A stretch of 64,000 bases of DNA from Cordilura impudica (Eukaryota; Arthropoda; Insecta; Diptera; Scathophagidae): the NCBI GenBank assembly GCA_963682025.1, contig OY821517.1, positions 108,304,972 through 108,368,971 on the forward strand. The letters are read 5' to 3'. Under the pieces are notes generated by a model. The model was not told the DNA's origin, searched no databases, and worked only from the letters and a program-made list of their open reading frames with translations. Numbering within the stretch: the first letter of the stretch is position 1; the number at the start of each line of letters is the position of its first letter. A program made the translations under genes and the position numbers. Shown one piece after another: positions 44,399-55,385 of the stretch.

Positions 44399-44915
44399 TT
44401 TTAGCGAAATTTTAAAATTCAAAATTCGGCAAATTTTTTTTTCTTTTTTTTTTTAAATTTAGACCCTAACGGACTTTTTTCAGTTTTCCTTTTTGTTTTG
44501 TTCCTTATATTCGTACAGCTGTGAGCATTCGAACTTAACACATGTTTCAACAAGTCAATAACTATTTTTGAGATTTTTTCAAGTGCAATTTTGTTGACAG
44601 CAAAAAATTAAATATTTAATTTTTTAATAATATTTGCGATTTCATTTTAATTAAAAGGTATGTATTAAATAAAAAAAATAGTTTGTGATCTGTGATTGTA
44701 TGTTTTAGTGCTTAACAGTGGTAAAAGAAAATGTCCATTGTGAAAGTGTTTTTAGATATGAAATCCAATTTTGTGTGGAATAAAAGTAGGGTGGATTCGA
44801 CCGGATTTGTTCAACTGTTTCCATAGTTTGTTTAAGTGGGTTGTAATATATGTCAAGTTCAAAAATAGGCTGCTACTTTTTGCTAAGTTTTGATTTTTTT
44901 CGTTTTTAAGATACA

Positions 44916-46910
44916 ATGGCAGAATCTAAACAAACCCTTTTTGTAATATGGCATAGTGAACCAGTGGCAACAAAAAAATTTTTAATGGTTGAAAATCATG
45001 TATTTTCCAATATCATTGATCGCTCGAAATATAGCGAAGAACAACACCAACAAATTCAAAAACAATTAAGAAATTTTATTAGCAAACTTGCACAAAAGTG
45101 GAAAGAGAGTCAAAGAATTTTGGCAGTGTTCGAAAAGCGAAATAAAATGTGGTTGGATGAAGACATTATTTTCCCTAAGCCAGCCGTTGCCCAACGTAAA
45201 GAGAAACCTTTTTCAGAGTGCACAAGCAAGACTCAAAAAAAAAATTGCTTCAATCGCCAATGAAACACCGAACCAAGAGTTAATGGTAGCGGCGAGCGTG
45301 AACCTTACAAGGCTGGGAAAAGAAGTGCTTCACAGGTTGTTTCAAAGTTATGCTCAGAATCTGAAATAGCTCCAAAATGCTTAAATCTGTAAACTCTGAA
45401 CCAAAAATCCCTATTCCGTATTCACCTGAGGAAGCTTTAGCTCTTTATACTGATGGTGGATTCTCAAAAAGGTCATACAAACTGATGCAATCTGGTGCCA
45501 AAGAACGAAACTGCAATATTTATCCAAGCTACGATATTTTGGCTAAAACTAAAACAGAGTGTTACCCCAGTGACATACACGTAACTGAACGTTCAGCTGA
45601 AGTTGGTTTGCAAAGTCACGTAGACCATACAGTTGCACGTATAATACAAGGCTTTTCAAAAGCTTTTGAGGATCTCATGACTGTAGGCAATAATAACGAT
45701 TGCATAAAAGCAATATTTAAATGGGGATGTGATGGTAGCAGTGGGCACTCTACCTACCGTCAACGTTTCAGTGTTTCTGATACTGGAACAATTGATGAAC
45801 ATTTATTTGCTGTATGTATTGTTCCATTATAAATTAAAAAAGGACCTGCAATACTATGGAGAAATAATCAGCCTTCTTCAACCCGGTTCTGCAGACCCAT
45901 TAAAATAATATTTGAAAAAGAGTCAGCGGATTTAGTTGGAGCTGAGATAGAAAATGTAAATAGAAAAATTGCACGAATTCTGCCGACAAAATTTAGTTTT
46001 TTTGAAGTAACACACGAATTTCATTTGACCGTGATCGATGGAAAAGTGTTTAATACCATAGCGGAGTAATCATCTCTGGCTTGTGGAATATGTGGGGCGA
46101 AACCAAAATTGATGAACAATCTAAATTTAGTTCAACTGAGGCAGCCACAAAACCACTTATACGAATATGGATTGTCGACACTTCATGCTTGGATACGGTG
46201 CTTCGAGTGTGTAATTCATATCGCCTACAGAATACCGATAAAAAATTGGCAAATTCGTGGAGAAAATAAAGAAATTGATCAACAAACCAAAAGCAAAATT
46301 CAGCTTGAGCTAAGAGAACAAATAGGTATATTGGTGGACATTCCAACAACAGGTACGGGGAATACAAACACAGGAAATACAGCCAGAATATTTTTCGAAC
46401 GCAAACCTTGGCCTCTATAGTAACTGGCGTACAAGTAGAACTGATAAAAAGGTTTGGTTTAATATTGCGCACAATGGCATGTGGTTATGCAGTTAATGAA
46501 GAGGCTTTTCGCTTATATGCCTGGGAAACAGCAAAAATATTTGTTTCCGAATACCCTTGGTTTTATATGCCTCCATCTATACATAAAATTTTAATACAAG
46601 GAGCAGATATTATTGAAAAAGTTTCACTACCAATAGGAATGTTGTCAGAAGAGGCACTTGAGGCAAGAAATAAAGATTTTCGCAGTTCTAGGCTGAACCA
46701 CACGCGAAAAGACTCGAGATTACATACAATGGAAGACTTAATTCACGCTCCATTGGTTTCGTCGGAAACTTTTATTACATCGAAATCTAAAAGCACCTCG
46801 AAATACGCCAAAAAAAACACATCCAAATAGATGATGAGGTCAAGCAGCTTCTTCTAAATGTAAATGACCTACCTGACAGCCTTAATTTTGAAAGCTCCGA
46901 CTCTGAATAG
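44916..46910 (+). pseudogene. RAG1-like transposase of transposon 2
   Basis: It opens MAESKQTLFVIWHSEPVATK and is frameshifted in the A-run near 45,235. The next frame (45,377-45,832) has YSPEEALALYTDGG, RNCNIYPSYD and FKWGCDGSSGHSTYRQRF, with the Asp matching RAG1 D600. A TAA at 45,830 interrupts VPL, after which RFCRPIK, LTVIDGK, a second TAA at 46,067, CGICGA and YGLSTLHAWIRCFECVIH follow in frame. Then come GNTNTGNTARIFF, a shift near 46,405, RFGLILRTMACG, YPWFYMPPSIHKILIQG, PIGMLSEEALEARNKDFRSS with the E962-equivalent Glu, and an acidic end (ESSDSE) at 46,908. It is more damaged than the transposon 1 gene but covers the whole protein. Confidence 0.85.
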
Positions 46911-47165
46911 TTTTTTTTTTATTTATTTTCTTGTAAACTGTAAAAAAATACGAAGCAGAAACCTTTTTTTTAATTTACTTGTGAAATTTTAAATTTTTTT
47001 ATATTTTACATATGGGTAAAAATTTATGTATGGAATTACTCATATACTTAAAACAAACAAACAAATTTTAAAATTTTCTGAATGGGTTATATTTAAATAT
47101 ATATAAATAAAAAAAAAAAAAAAAATCATTCATAATTTTTTCTGTTTTTGAAGTTATTAACAAAG

Positions 47166-47196
47166 CGCCGCTAGATTGGGTATTTCGGGCACTGTG
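47166..47196. repeat. Right terminal inverted repeat of transposon 2
   Basis: Ends ...GGGCACTGTG. Directly outside lies CAACG, the repeat of the left flank. Confidence 0.9.
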
Positions 47197-47201
47197 CAAC
47201 G

Positions 47202-48564
47202 GGGTGTAGAGGTACCTGAGGGGACTGCGCCTTTTATATAATTACTCGGGAGGTAATTGTAATAAATGTCAAACAAATAAGGAGAAAAATAGAGGGTATT
47301 AGCAAATTCCTTTATTTGTAAGAGTTAGGATTTAAAAGATTCTCACCTTTTGTTCCTGAGAGAGATATCCCAATGAAAAATACAATTATTTTCATAAGTA
47401 GGTGCAATCTTTTATTCGTTATTTAGTTGTAGGATTTACACTTAGAGGTAATTCAAGGTTAAATTAATTTGGTGGAGTTTTAGATGGGTATAAATAAATA
47501 AAACGTATATAAAAGATTGACTTTAATTCACTTAAAATTAGATTATAATTCAATGTGAATTTAATCGGTTGATTGTTAAAAGTAGAAGTTAGAAAAAATG
47601 GTTTAGGTGCTAGCACAAGTTGATCGTTACGATGACGCGAAAAAAGTGATCCCTTTGCAAAACGATAAAAGGTAGAAACCCGCGCGTTTGCTAACCCTTT
47701 CGGTTAAAAGCCGAAGTAATAGAAAAAAAGTACATTGGAAAATTCATTTAAGGGTTTACAACATAGTTCAGGGTTAGACTATACAACTTAGCGGTTTTAA
47801 ATAGATTAAATTTGACTAATTTTAAAAAGACAAATATCGATAAATACAATCAAAAGTTTAAATTCAACAGTTTGTGATTTGACATTTATGTTTAAAGTCA
47901 ACAATACATGATTTGAAATTTATGTGTTCAAATGTAGTTTGTACACGTTGAACATCATGAGTCGTTACCCGCTCATGTGGAATAAAAAAATCGAAAATCG
48001 TTCAAAATGCGATATATTCAAGATAATCAATTATTTATTACAATTACAATAACGATTATTTTGTAATGATATGATGTTTTTTATTTAAATAGACGTATCT
48101 TGAAAAAGTCAACAAAAACTTGGCGAAACGTTAGGAAAAATTTAAAAAGAAAAAACACCTTTTATTTACATTATAAATATATAGGCCTACTAGCTTAATT
48201 GAAATATAGAAGATTAGATTTTTTTTTTAATTTTGGCCGCATTTTAAAATAAAAACATGATTTTTGCTATAAAATTTTGGTGAATTTGCTGTTAATAAAT
48301 GGGAAGAAATTGTAAAAAACTTTTCCCAGTATGGTGAGGTGATTTATGTGAAGAAATATTGTATAAAATTTCAAAAGGATCGGTGAAGTAGATTTTGAGT
48401 TATGATGTTCACTGACTTCTAAAAAGTTGTTCGCGAGAAAAATCGATTTAAAGTGTTTAACATATAAGATATATCGTATGTGGGTTGGTCGCTTTAAACG
48501 TTGTATCTTCTTTAGTGTTGCTCCGCTTTACTTGAACACAACAGTCTCGAATTGTGCAAACTTA
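47202..48564. other. No gene recognised
   Basis: About 1.4 kb of AT-rich spacer without recognisable coding, RNA or repeat content. Confidence 0.4.
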
Positions 48565-48672
48565 GAAAAAAATGTGTAAAAACCTTAAGAAAATGTACTA
48601 TTCAGCAAAATGTACTTCTTTAAGAGAAGGTACTTTTTTAAAGAATAAGTACTTTCGCGAAAATATACTGTT
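48565..48672. repeat. Short block of the TACTTTTTTAAGAAAA minisatellite
   Basis: Four or five degenerate units of the motif that fills 50.0-51.3 and 53.3-53.9 kb, standing apart on the left side of the LTR. Confidence 0.55.
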
Positions 48673-48739
48673 AATTCGTTCTGATTTTTTATATTTTTTA
48701 TAACAAAATAAAAACAATCTCTATATATAATTAAAACTT

Positions 48740-49997
48740 AAATTGCTTATATTCATTTCCCACGGTTTTGTCAGGTAATAGGTTAGTGAGGTTAGATGAG
48801 TTATCAGTCGCGGATATTAAATAAATATTTTGGCTACCAGTGGGAAAATAATGAACGATGTTTGACATGCATATTTTTTTTTTGTTGCTTTGTTTGTTAT
48901 CTTATTATATTTACTTTTAATTTTGTATACATACTTGTCGCCTTAATTAAAATTTTAATAGCATGACTTATTCAATACTTTTACGACCAATGGGACATAT
49001 ATGTCTTCATTTTTACTTTTTCTTATATTTTCCACATTTCCCAAGCGATTTGTTTAAAGCTGACTTGAGTTGACAGAGAAATCCAGAAAATTTTGTTTTT
49101 TTATGATACTTGGATGTCAATAATTCGGACGTTATTGAACCGAAAACATTAAAATTTCGATATAACATGGACCAGTGTTTGTGATTTTCAGAAACACCAA
49201 AATATTTGCAATCAGTTTATTATTCAGCAAAATTCAGTAATTCATAGTTATATATTTTTATTAAGTTTAAAAAATTCATAATATTAATTCAACTATTAAT
49301 TAAACTGTGAATAAAAAGACTTAGAAAAAGACTAATTCTAAATGTCTCAAAAACAGAAAAAAAGCAATTATGGTTATCTCCGAAGCCATTACAATTTTTT
49401 GTGAAACAAAAAAAATTTTACAAAAGGAATGATTTTCCTTTCCATTTTTAGTACAAACTAAAAGAGTAGTAGTCGATTCTCTGTGATCTATATTTAAAAA
49501 TTTACAACAAATACAAAACCAAAGCTACAGTTATTTATGTAGAAAATAAAAACACAAATCACTGACTTGCTTTGAGCGGAGTATATTAGTTGTTAATTTT
49601 GACCATTGACGACCAATGGGTTTTATATGGCCCATGGATTTTTTCCTTGAAGGAATTAAAAAAAATTTTTTCGACGACACTTTTGTTTAGAAATGTTGGG
49701 TCGTTAAGTACGAATCCACAAAAAAAAAAATCAAAATTTTCCAGCAGTTTAGGTTTGGTCATCAAAGGGATAACAAAATACACCTTCTAATTTTGTCATT
49801 TAACCAATCTACATCCTTTTCCATTATTCTACGTTATCCTGATCTAAAACTTGGATAGCTCAACTCTGTAAACCTAAATATTATCCCGGTGTACCACTCG
49901 GATAATAGAATCATTTCTAACAAATAACTTGGTGAAATGCCTAGTTATCCTTTTTGTTTCTTCACTTAAGCAAGACAAACGGGTCTTTGCATTAACA
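48740..49997 (+). mobile_element. Ty3/gypsy-type LTR followed by primer-binding site
   Basis: The right end is clear: a GGTGTACCAC hairpin, CAAACGGGTCTTTGCATTAACA, then a 3-base gap and a primer-binding-site-like sequence. The left limit is approximate and set by similarity to the start of the window. No element body follows, because degenerate minisatellite begins at about 50,020. This is therefore a remnant LTR with a stub of internal sequence. Confidence 0.5.
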
Positions 49998-50000
49998 TAT

Positions 50001-50012
50001 TGGCGACCGTGA
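50001..50012 (+). other. Primer-binding-site-like sequence
   Basis: TGGCGACCGTGA directly after an LTR-like end. The same start is typical of the primer-binding sites of 412/mdg1-type fly retrotransposons, which are attributed to tRNA-Arg. This is a motif match from memory and not checked against a tRNA. Confidence 0.5.
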
Positions 50013-50019
50013 TAGTACT

Positions 50020-50410
50020 TTTTTAAGAAAGATTTTTTTTTATCAAAAAGGTACTTTTTTTATGAAAAACGTGTAAAAACTTACTTCTTAAGAATTTTTT
50101 TTTAAGAAAGTATACTTTTTAAGAAAAGAAACTTTTTAAAGAAAATGTACTTTTTTAGGAAATGGTATTTGCCAAAAGGTACTTTTTAAGAAAAGTTATT
50201 TTTTTTAAGAAAATATGCAATTTGAAATAAACCTATTTTTTTAAGACAACATACGTTTTTAAGAAAATGCACTTTTTAAGAAAATTTACTTTTTCATGAA
50301 AAGGTACTTTTTGTGGAAAATATACTTATTTAATGTGAGATAAATTTTGAGGAAAATATTGTCGTTAAGAAAATGTAAAGTACATTAAGGAACGCTACTT
50401 CCTAAATAAG
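50020..50410. repeat. Degenerate minisatellite (TACTTTTTTAAGAAAA-like), block 1
   Basis: About twenty imperfect units of 15-20 bp with the pattern GTACTTTTTAAGAAAA. The sequence from 50,411 to 50,884, up to the next block, holds no gene. Confidence 0.75.
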
Positions 50411-50884
50411 CAATTTTAAAGTAAATTTTCATTTCCGCTGTTTGTTTGTTTATTAGCGATTCATGTACGTATCTTTTGATTGCTGTTGTTTGCAGTTATA
50501 AAAAAAAAAACAACAACAAAACAAACAAGCGCAGAAAATGTCTATGCATTGCAGTTGCATATCGATATGCACATGTTTTATTATGTTTAAAAAAACTACA
50601 TTAAATTTAGTTGTTTATATGTAACTTTATCGGAATTGCTTTACATTTTTATATAGGTTTCCTTCGAATCTAGCGAATCTAAATTCAACATCAAACTGCT
50701 GCAGATTATGGCGAAAATTTTAGAGCAAGTAGCGGGACCTACTCGTATATCACCAGATTGACTTTCCTTTTATATGGATTAAAAATATATGTATTTTATG
50801 GGGTCTCAAATATTTATTTTGATAAGTTACATATGGAAGGACAATCTGATATATACCCTTTGCAGAGTTAGGTGTAGGGTATAA

Positions 50885-51260
50885 AAATGTACTTTTTTTT
50901 AGAAGTGATGCTCCTTGATGGAAAAGTACTCTTTTAAGCGATGGTAATTTAAGCACAATGGTAACTTTGTATATTATTATGTTTTTCTAATATTTACTTG
51001 TTTATGAGTAGTAACATTTTTTTTTTTAGAAAAAAGTTTAAGAAAAAGTACGTTTTAGGAAAACGTAAGATTTTAAAGATAATTTACTTTTTTAAGAAAA
51101 TTTATTTTTTTTTTAAAGAAATGTACTTTCTTTTTAAAGAAATGTACTTTTTTAGGCGAAGGTTCTTTTTGAGAATAAGTACTTTTATAAGAAAATTAAT
51201 TTTTTAAGAAAATGTGCTCTTTAGGAAAAATACTTTTCGAGAAATAGTACTTTTGTAAAG
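50885..51260. repeat. Degenerate minisatellite, block 2
   Basis: More units of the same motif, directly on the right of which the Jockey LINE begins. The lysine/phenylalanine-rich open frame here is an artefact of the repeat. Confidence 0.75.
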
Positions 51261-51497
51261 TTAAAATTTTCAGAATTCAATTCAATTTTATTTACATCTT
51301 TATCATTTTACATATCAATATAATTATAATTTACATTATAAAGAGTTCAAGATTTCCTTTTTCTACTTAATAATTAGTTAGTATTTATAAACATTTTAAG
51401 CATATATACATATTAAAATAATTATGGAGGAAAAAATTACAAAAACCTATTTGATACTTTTTTTTTTTATATAAAAACTACTTATCCTACGAACTAA

Positions 51498-53342
51498 CTA
51501 CGATAATGCTAACTCATTAATATGAGTATTATCAGAGTTTAGACATCTGATATTAAAATTTTGAGTAAGTCTTTCAATCTTAACTTTAACTAGTTCTACA
51601 TTTGCAAGCGCATGAAGGCGCTCTGTAGAGAAGAACCATGGCAAGTTGTGTATTAACTTTAATAACTTATTTTGCGAAACTTGCAATTTTTGTATATGAC
51701 ACTTAGCACTGGTAGACCAAACTGGAGCTGCGTAAAATATTACAGCATGAAAAATAGCCTTTAATATTAATTTTTTATTATCAATGCTAAGCCTTGAATT
51801 CCGATTTATAAAAGAATAAAGGATACGGGTATGCAATTTAACTTTGTTAACTATGTATGAAATATGGTTTTTGAACTTCATTTTAGGATCGAGTACAACA
51901 CCTAAATATTTAACCTCATTTTTCCATGGAATTGAATTATTATTAATGTTAATATTTTGTTGTGGTAAAAAACATGATTTACGTTTTCTAGTGAAATATA
52001 TACATTGTGTTTTATCATAGTTGAGCATTATTTTCCATTTATTAAAATAACGTTGTAATTCAGCTAAAGCATTTTGGAGATGTGTTATAACATCAGAAGA
52101 CAGAGTTTCTGAGCAAAGTATCGCAGTGTCATCAGCAAATATAGACATAGTGCAATGATCTAATTGTGGAAAGTCAGATGTATACAAGTTGTATAAAATA
52201 GGTGATAAACAAGAACCTTGAGGGCACCCTGCAGTGATAGGAAAAATTTCAGAACAAGTAGAACCAATGTGAACTTTATATGTTCGACAGGATAAAAAAC
52301 TATAGATTATTTTAGTCAGCTGAACAGGAAAGTTATAATTTAGCATTTTAAAAATTAGGCCCTTATGCCATACTGAATCAAAAGCGGCCTTGACGTCCAG
52401 TAGTACCATTCCAGTCGATTTTTGGTCTCTGAAGTTTTTATTAACTAAGTCCCTTATTCGGATCAGTGGATGTGAGGTATTATGCTCTCTACGAAAGCCA
52501 AACTGTTGAGGAGGAAAGATATTGTTGATTTCAATAAATTCTAGCAATTTATATTTGATAACCTTTTCAAGAATTTTGCCCACCGATGACAGTAGGCTGA
52601 TGGGTCGATAAGAAAGGGGATTACTAGAATCCTTACCAGGCTTTTTAACTGGAATAATTTTAGATTCTTTAAATTCTAAAGGAAAATGACATAATTTTAA
52701 GCAGGAATTTATAAAAACTGTTAAAAATTTAATGCCTTTTCGGGGGAGAGCTTTTAGACATCTATTATTAATACCATCAATTCCAGGTGATTTTTTATTT
52801 TTCAAAGATTTAATAATGGCCGAAATTTCGGAACCATTTGTTTGCATATCAGTTGTGCTGTTTACATGTGACCTGAATGATGCAACAGCATCGTTGACTA
52901 GAGCTTCTGAAATAGGGTCACCAAGATTTTCTGAAATCGAATTATTTGAAGCAAAAGTTTGAGCCAAGATTTTGCATTTCTCTTGGTTGGTGGTAAATCG
53001 AGAGTTATTAATTTTTAGTATTGGAATATTTTTAGACTTTTTTTTCAAAATTTTGGTTAAGTTCCAAAAAGGAGGAGAGCCTTTGTCTAACCCAGACAAT
53101 AAATAATTCCAAGATATGTTTTTAAATTTCTCAATTTCTTCGTGAATTAAAATATTAAATATCTTCATTTGGTGCAGATCATTTAGGTTTCTATAACGTT
53201 GCCAGTTTCGTCTATAACTGTTCCTCTCTAGGATTATCTCTTTTAAGAATTGTGGTAGGGGTCTGTTAATATAAGAGGGGTATTTCTTGGGTACACTGCA
53301 TTCTATTGCATTTTGTATAACATTTTTAAAATTTGTTATCAA
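51498..53342 (-). CDS. Jockey-type LINE reverse transcriptase, 5'-truncated but open
   Basis: 614 residues without a stop. It begins in the linker before the RT and lacks the endonuclease. RT blocks are KSLKNKKSPGIDGI, SKIIPVKKPGKD, YRPISLLSSVGKILEK, QFGFRREHNTSHPL, VLLDVKAAFDSVWHKGL, GCPQGSCLSPILYNLY, the catalytic FADDTAIL, and EVKYLGVVLDPKMKF. The C-terminal PVWSTSAKCHIQKLQVSQNK block is typical of Jockey ORF2. There is no RNase H. It sits inside minisatellite, with blocks on both sides. The open length makes it the youngest LINE here, although truncation means it cannot be autonomous. A clear poly(A) tail and target duplication were not found. Confidence 0.85.
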   Translation of the reverse strand: MITNFKNVIQNAIECSVPKKYPSYINRPLPQFLKEIILERNSYRRNWQRYRNLNDLHQMKIFNILIHEEIEKFKNISWNYLLSGLDKGSPPFWNLTKILKKKSKNIPILKINNSRFTTNQEKCKILAQTFASNNSISENLGDPISEALVNDAVASFRSHVNSTTDMQTNGSEISAIIKSLKNKKSPGIDGINNRCLKALPRKGIKFLTVFINSCLKLCHFPLEFKESKIIPVKKPGKDSSNPLSYRPISLLSSVGKILEKVIKYKLLEFIEINNIFPPQQFGFRREHNTSHPLIRIRDLVNKNFRDQKSTGMVLLDVKAAFDSVWHKGLIFKMLNYNFPVQLTKIIYSFLSCRTYKVHIGSTCSEIFPITAGCPQGSCLSPILYNLYTSDFPQLDHCTMSIFADDTAILCSETLSSDVITHLQNALAELQRYFNKWKIMLNYDKTQCIYFTRKRKSCFLPQQNININNNSIPWKNEVKYLGVVLDPKMKFKNHISYIVNKVKLHTRILYSFINRNSRLSIDNKKLILKAIFHAVIFYAAPVWSTSAKCHIQKLQVSQNKLLKLIHNLPWFFSTERLHALANVELVKVKIERLTQNFNIRCLNSDNTHINELALS

Positions 53343-53344
53343 AC

Positions 53345-53900
53345 TTTCAATATGTTCATTACATCTTTATTAAAGAAAGGTTCTACCTTAAGGAAAGGTA
53401 CTTTCTGAAGAATAGGTACTTTATTAAGGAAAGGTAATTTCTTAAGAAAATGTACTTTTTATGAGAAGAAACTTCTATCAGGAAAGACATATTTTTCAAA
53501 AAATATACCTTATTTTGAAAATGTACTTTTTTAAGGAAAGGCACTTTTTTAAAATGGGTACTTTGTTAAGAAAAGTTACTTAAGAAATTGTACTTTTTTA
53601 AGAAGAGGTACTTTTTATAAAAGGGTACTTTTTTAGGAAAAGGTACTTTTTAAAGAAATTGTACTTTTTTAAAAAAGGTGCTTTTTAATAAAAGGAACTT
53701 TTTTTTTGAAGAAAATGTACTTATTTTCAATAAACATTTTTTTTTTTTTTTTTAAAAAAAAAACACTCTTTTAAGCAAAGGAAATTTCTAGGAAAATACT
53801 TAAATAAAGAAAACAAACTTTTTAAAGTAAATACAATTTTTTAAGATAAAGTACATTTTTAAGAGAATATACTTTTTTAAGAAAATATATTAATATGAGG
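53345..53900. repeat. Degenerate minisatellite, block 3
   Basis: About thirty imperfect GTACTTTTTTAAGAAAA-like units, with a T-run and A-run near 53,740-53,762. It continues block 2 across the LINE insertion. Confidence 0.75.
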
Positions 53901-54112
53901 TACTAACCCTAAACTCTTTCGAACGGTCTTTGTCTTTTGCTTCCTAACGCTGTAGTGCATAAATGGCGACAAATCATATTTTCGGTTAATTTGATATTTT
54001 ATTTATTTATTCGATGCCAGTTATTATATTAAGGCATACTTAAGCGTATGAATAATAAATAGTCTGTTGAAAGTTTAAAAATAATAATACGCCGTCAGTT
54101 ATGAAATAAATA

Positions 54113-55383
54113 AAGGGTCCGCCAATAACTTTTTTTTTTTTTTTTTGAAAATGCTACAAAAAAAAAACACTGAATATTATTTCAAATTTATTTTTCTATT
54201 TGGAAGTACAATCCTTCCGGTTAGTAATAGAAAATAATTCCATTCAAATGGCTGCCTCGGCTGGCCATGCAGTAGCCTACACGATCGGTCCAATTTTTAA
54301 GCACATTATCCATTGTGTGCAGCTGTATTTCACCAATGGCTTCACGAATATTGTCCTTTTGAAGCGTCAATTGTCTCTGGCTTATTGGCGTAACACTTAT
54401 CTTTGAGGGCACCCCACAAATAATAGTACAACGGTGTCAAATCGCAGCTCCGAGGTGGCCAAACGACATCAGCTCTGCGGCTGATAATGCGATCTTCAAA
54501 AACAGTGCGCAAAACATCGAGTGTAGCTTCGGCTCTGTGGACGTAGCGCCGTCCTGTTGAAACCAAATGTTGCCAATATCCTCCTCCTCAATTTTTGTGA
54601 ACAAAAATTCGTTCAACATGGCCCGATAACGATCGCCATTGACTGTAACGGCCACTCCTTGCTTATTTTGGAAGAAAAATGGCCAATTATGCCTCTCGAC
54701 CAAAATCCGCACCAAACAGTGACTCGTTTTGTTGCATCGGCTTTTCAATGTATGCGTGCGGGTTTTCTGTGCCCCAAATGCGACAATTTTGCTTGTTTAC
54801 ATACCCGCCAAAATTGGCATCTTCTGTAAGTCGATCGCAGGCCCACTTAGCGAAGCGAAAACGCATTGGATGGTCAGTGGGCTTCAACGCCTGAACCAAT
54901 TGGACTTTGTATTTCGTCATACCAAGGTCTTTATGCAAAATTCGTCTCAATGATGCCTCCGAAATATTCAATTCTTGAGAACGACGGTGAATTGATATTG
55001 ATGGCGCTTCACGCACACTTTCTGCCACAGCAGCAATATTCTCGGGTGTACGCACTGTTTTTGGCTTTTCACGCTGTGGTTTATCGATGAGGATGCCAGT
55101 TTCTTTACTTTTTTTCACAAGATAACGAACATACGGAGCTGACGGTGCTTCTCTTCTTCTAAAATCCGTACGCAATTTTCGCACACATTCTGCAACATTA
55201 CCATGATTTTCAAAGTAATATCGCAATATTTCCCAGCGTTGTTCAAGCGTAAACACAACCATATCCGTTCAGCGGAAGGATAAACTAATTATCTGTCGAA
55301 TCAGACATGAGCTATGTGTTACCATTTACCATTCACGAAATAATCACTAGTTGAAAAAAAAAAACGTTAGATGGCGGACCCTT
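54113..55383 (-). mobile_element. Mariner-like transposon, rosa (DD41D) type, complete ends (1,271 bp)
   Basis: Starts AAGGGTCCGCCA and its other end, read inward, is AAGGGTCCGCCA. Both ends are flanked by TA (54,111-54,112 and 55,384-55,385), the target duplication of Tc1/mariner elements. The length is normal for the group. The internal gene is on the minus strand and broken. Confidence 0.9.
54221..55262 (-). pseudogene. Mariner (DD41D) transposase, inactivated
   Basis: The first frame, 55,262 to 54,687, has the paired helix-turn-helix region (FTLEQRWEILRYYFENHGNV, then SISIHRRSQELNISEASLRR) and MRFRFAKWACDRLTEDANF. It then jumps to GGYVNKQNCRIWGTENPHAY, so the segment that carries the first catalytic Asp (SDE.HF) is missing. 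Later frames give VTVNGDRYRAMLNEF, WFQQDGAT (second Asp), DRIISRRADVVWPPRSCD and LTPLYYYLWG, where the third catalytic residue of LTPLDYYLWG is Tyr (codon near 54,426). Frameshifts lie near 54,690, 54,555 and 54,365. The second and third catalytic positions are 41 residues apart, the DD41D (rosa) spacing. Two of three catalytic residues are lost. Confidence 0.85.
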
Positions 55384-55385
55384 TA

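Larger units (their letters stand above)
44368..47196 (+). mobile_element. RAG1/Transib-like transposon 2, complete (2,829 bp)
   Basis: Both ends begin with the perfect heptamer CACAGTG. The terminal inverted repeats agree at 26 of 31 positions (CACAGTGGTCGAAATACC on the left, CACAGTGCCCGAAATACC read inward on the right) and share TAGCG with transposon 1. A perfect 5-bp duplication, CAACG, flanks it (44,363-44,367 and 47,197-47,201). It carries one broken RAG1-like transposase gene, distinct in sequence from that of transposon 1. The termini differ from transposon 1 beyond the heptamer, so the two are different families. Confidence 0.9.

Noticed and set aside
50998..51207. 69-residue open frame rich in Lys and Phe.
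   Set aside because: It is the translation of the degenerate minisatellite.
54557..55090. Overlapping plus-strand open frames of 70-90 residues.
   Set aside because: They are antisense shadows of the mariner transposase.
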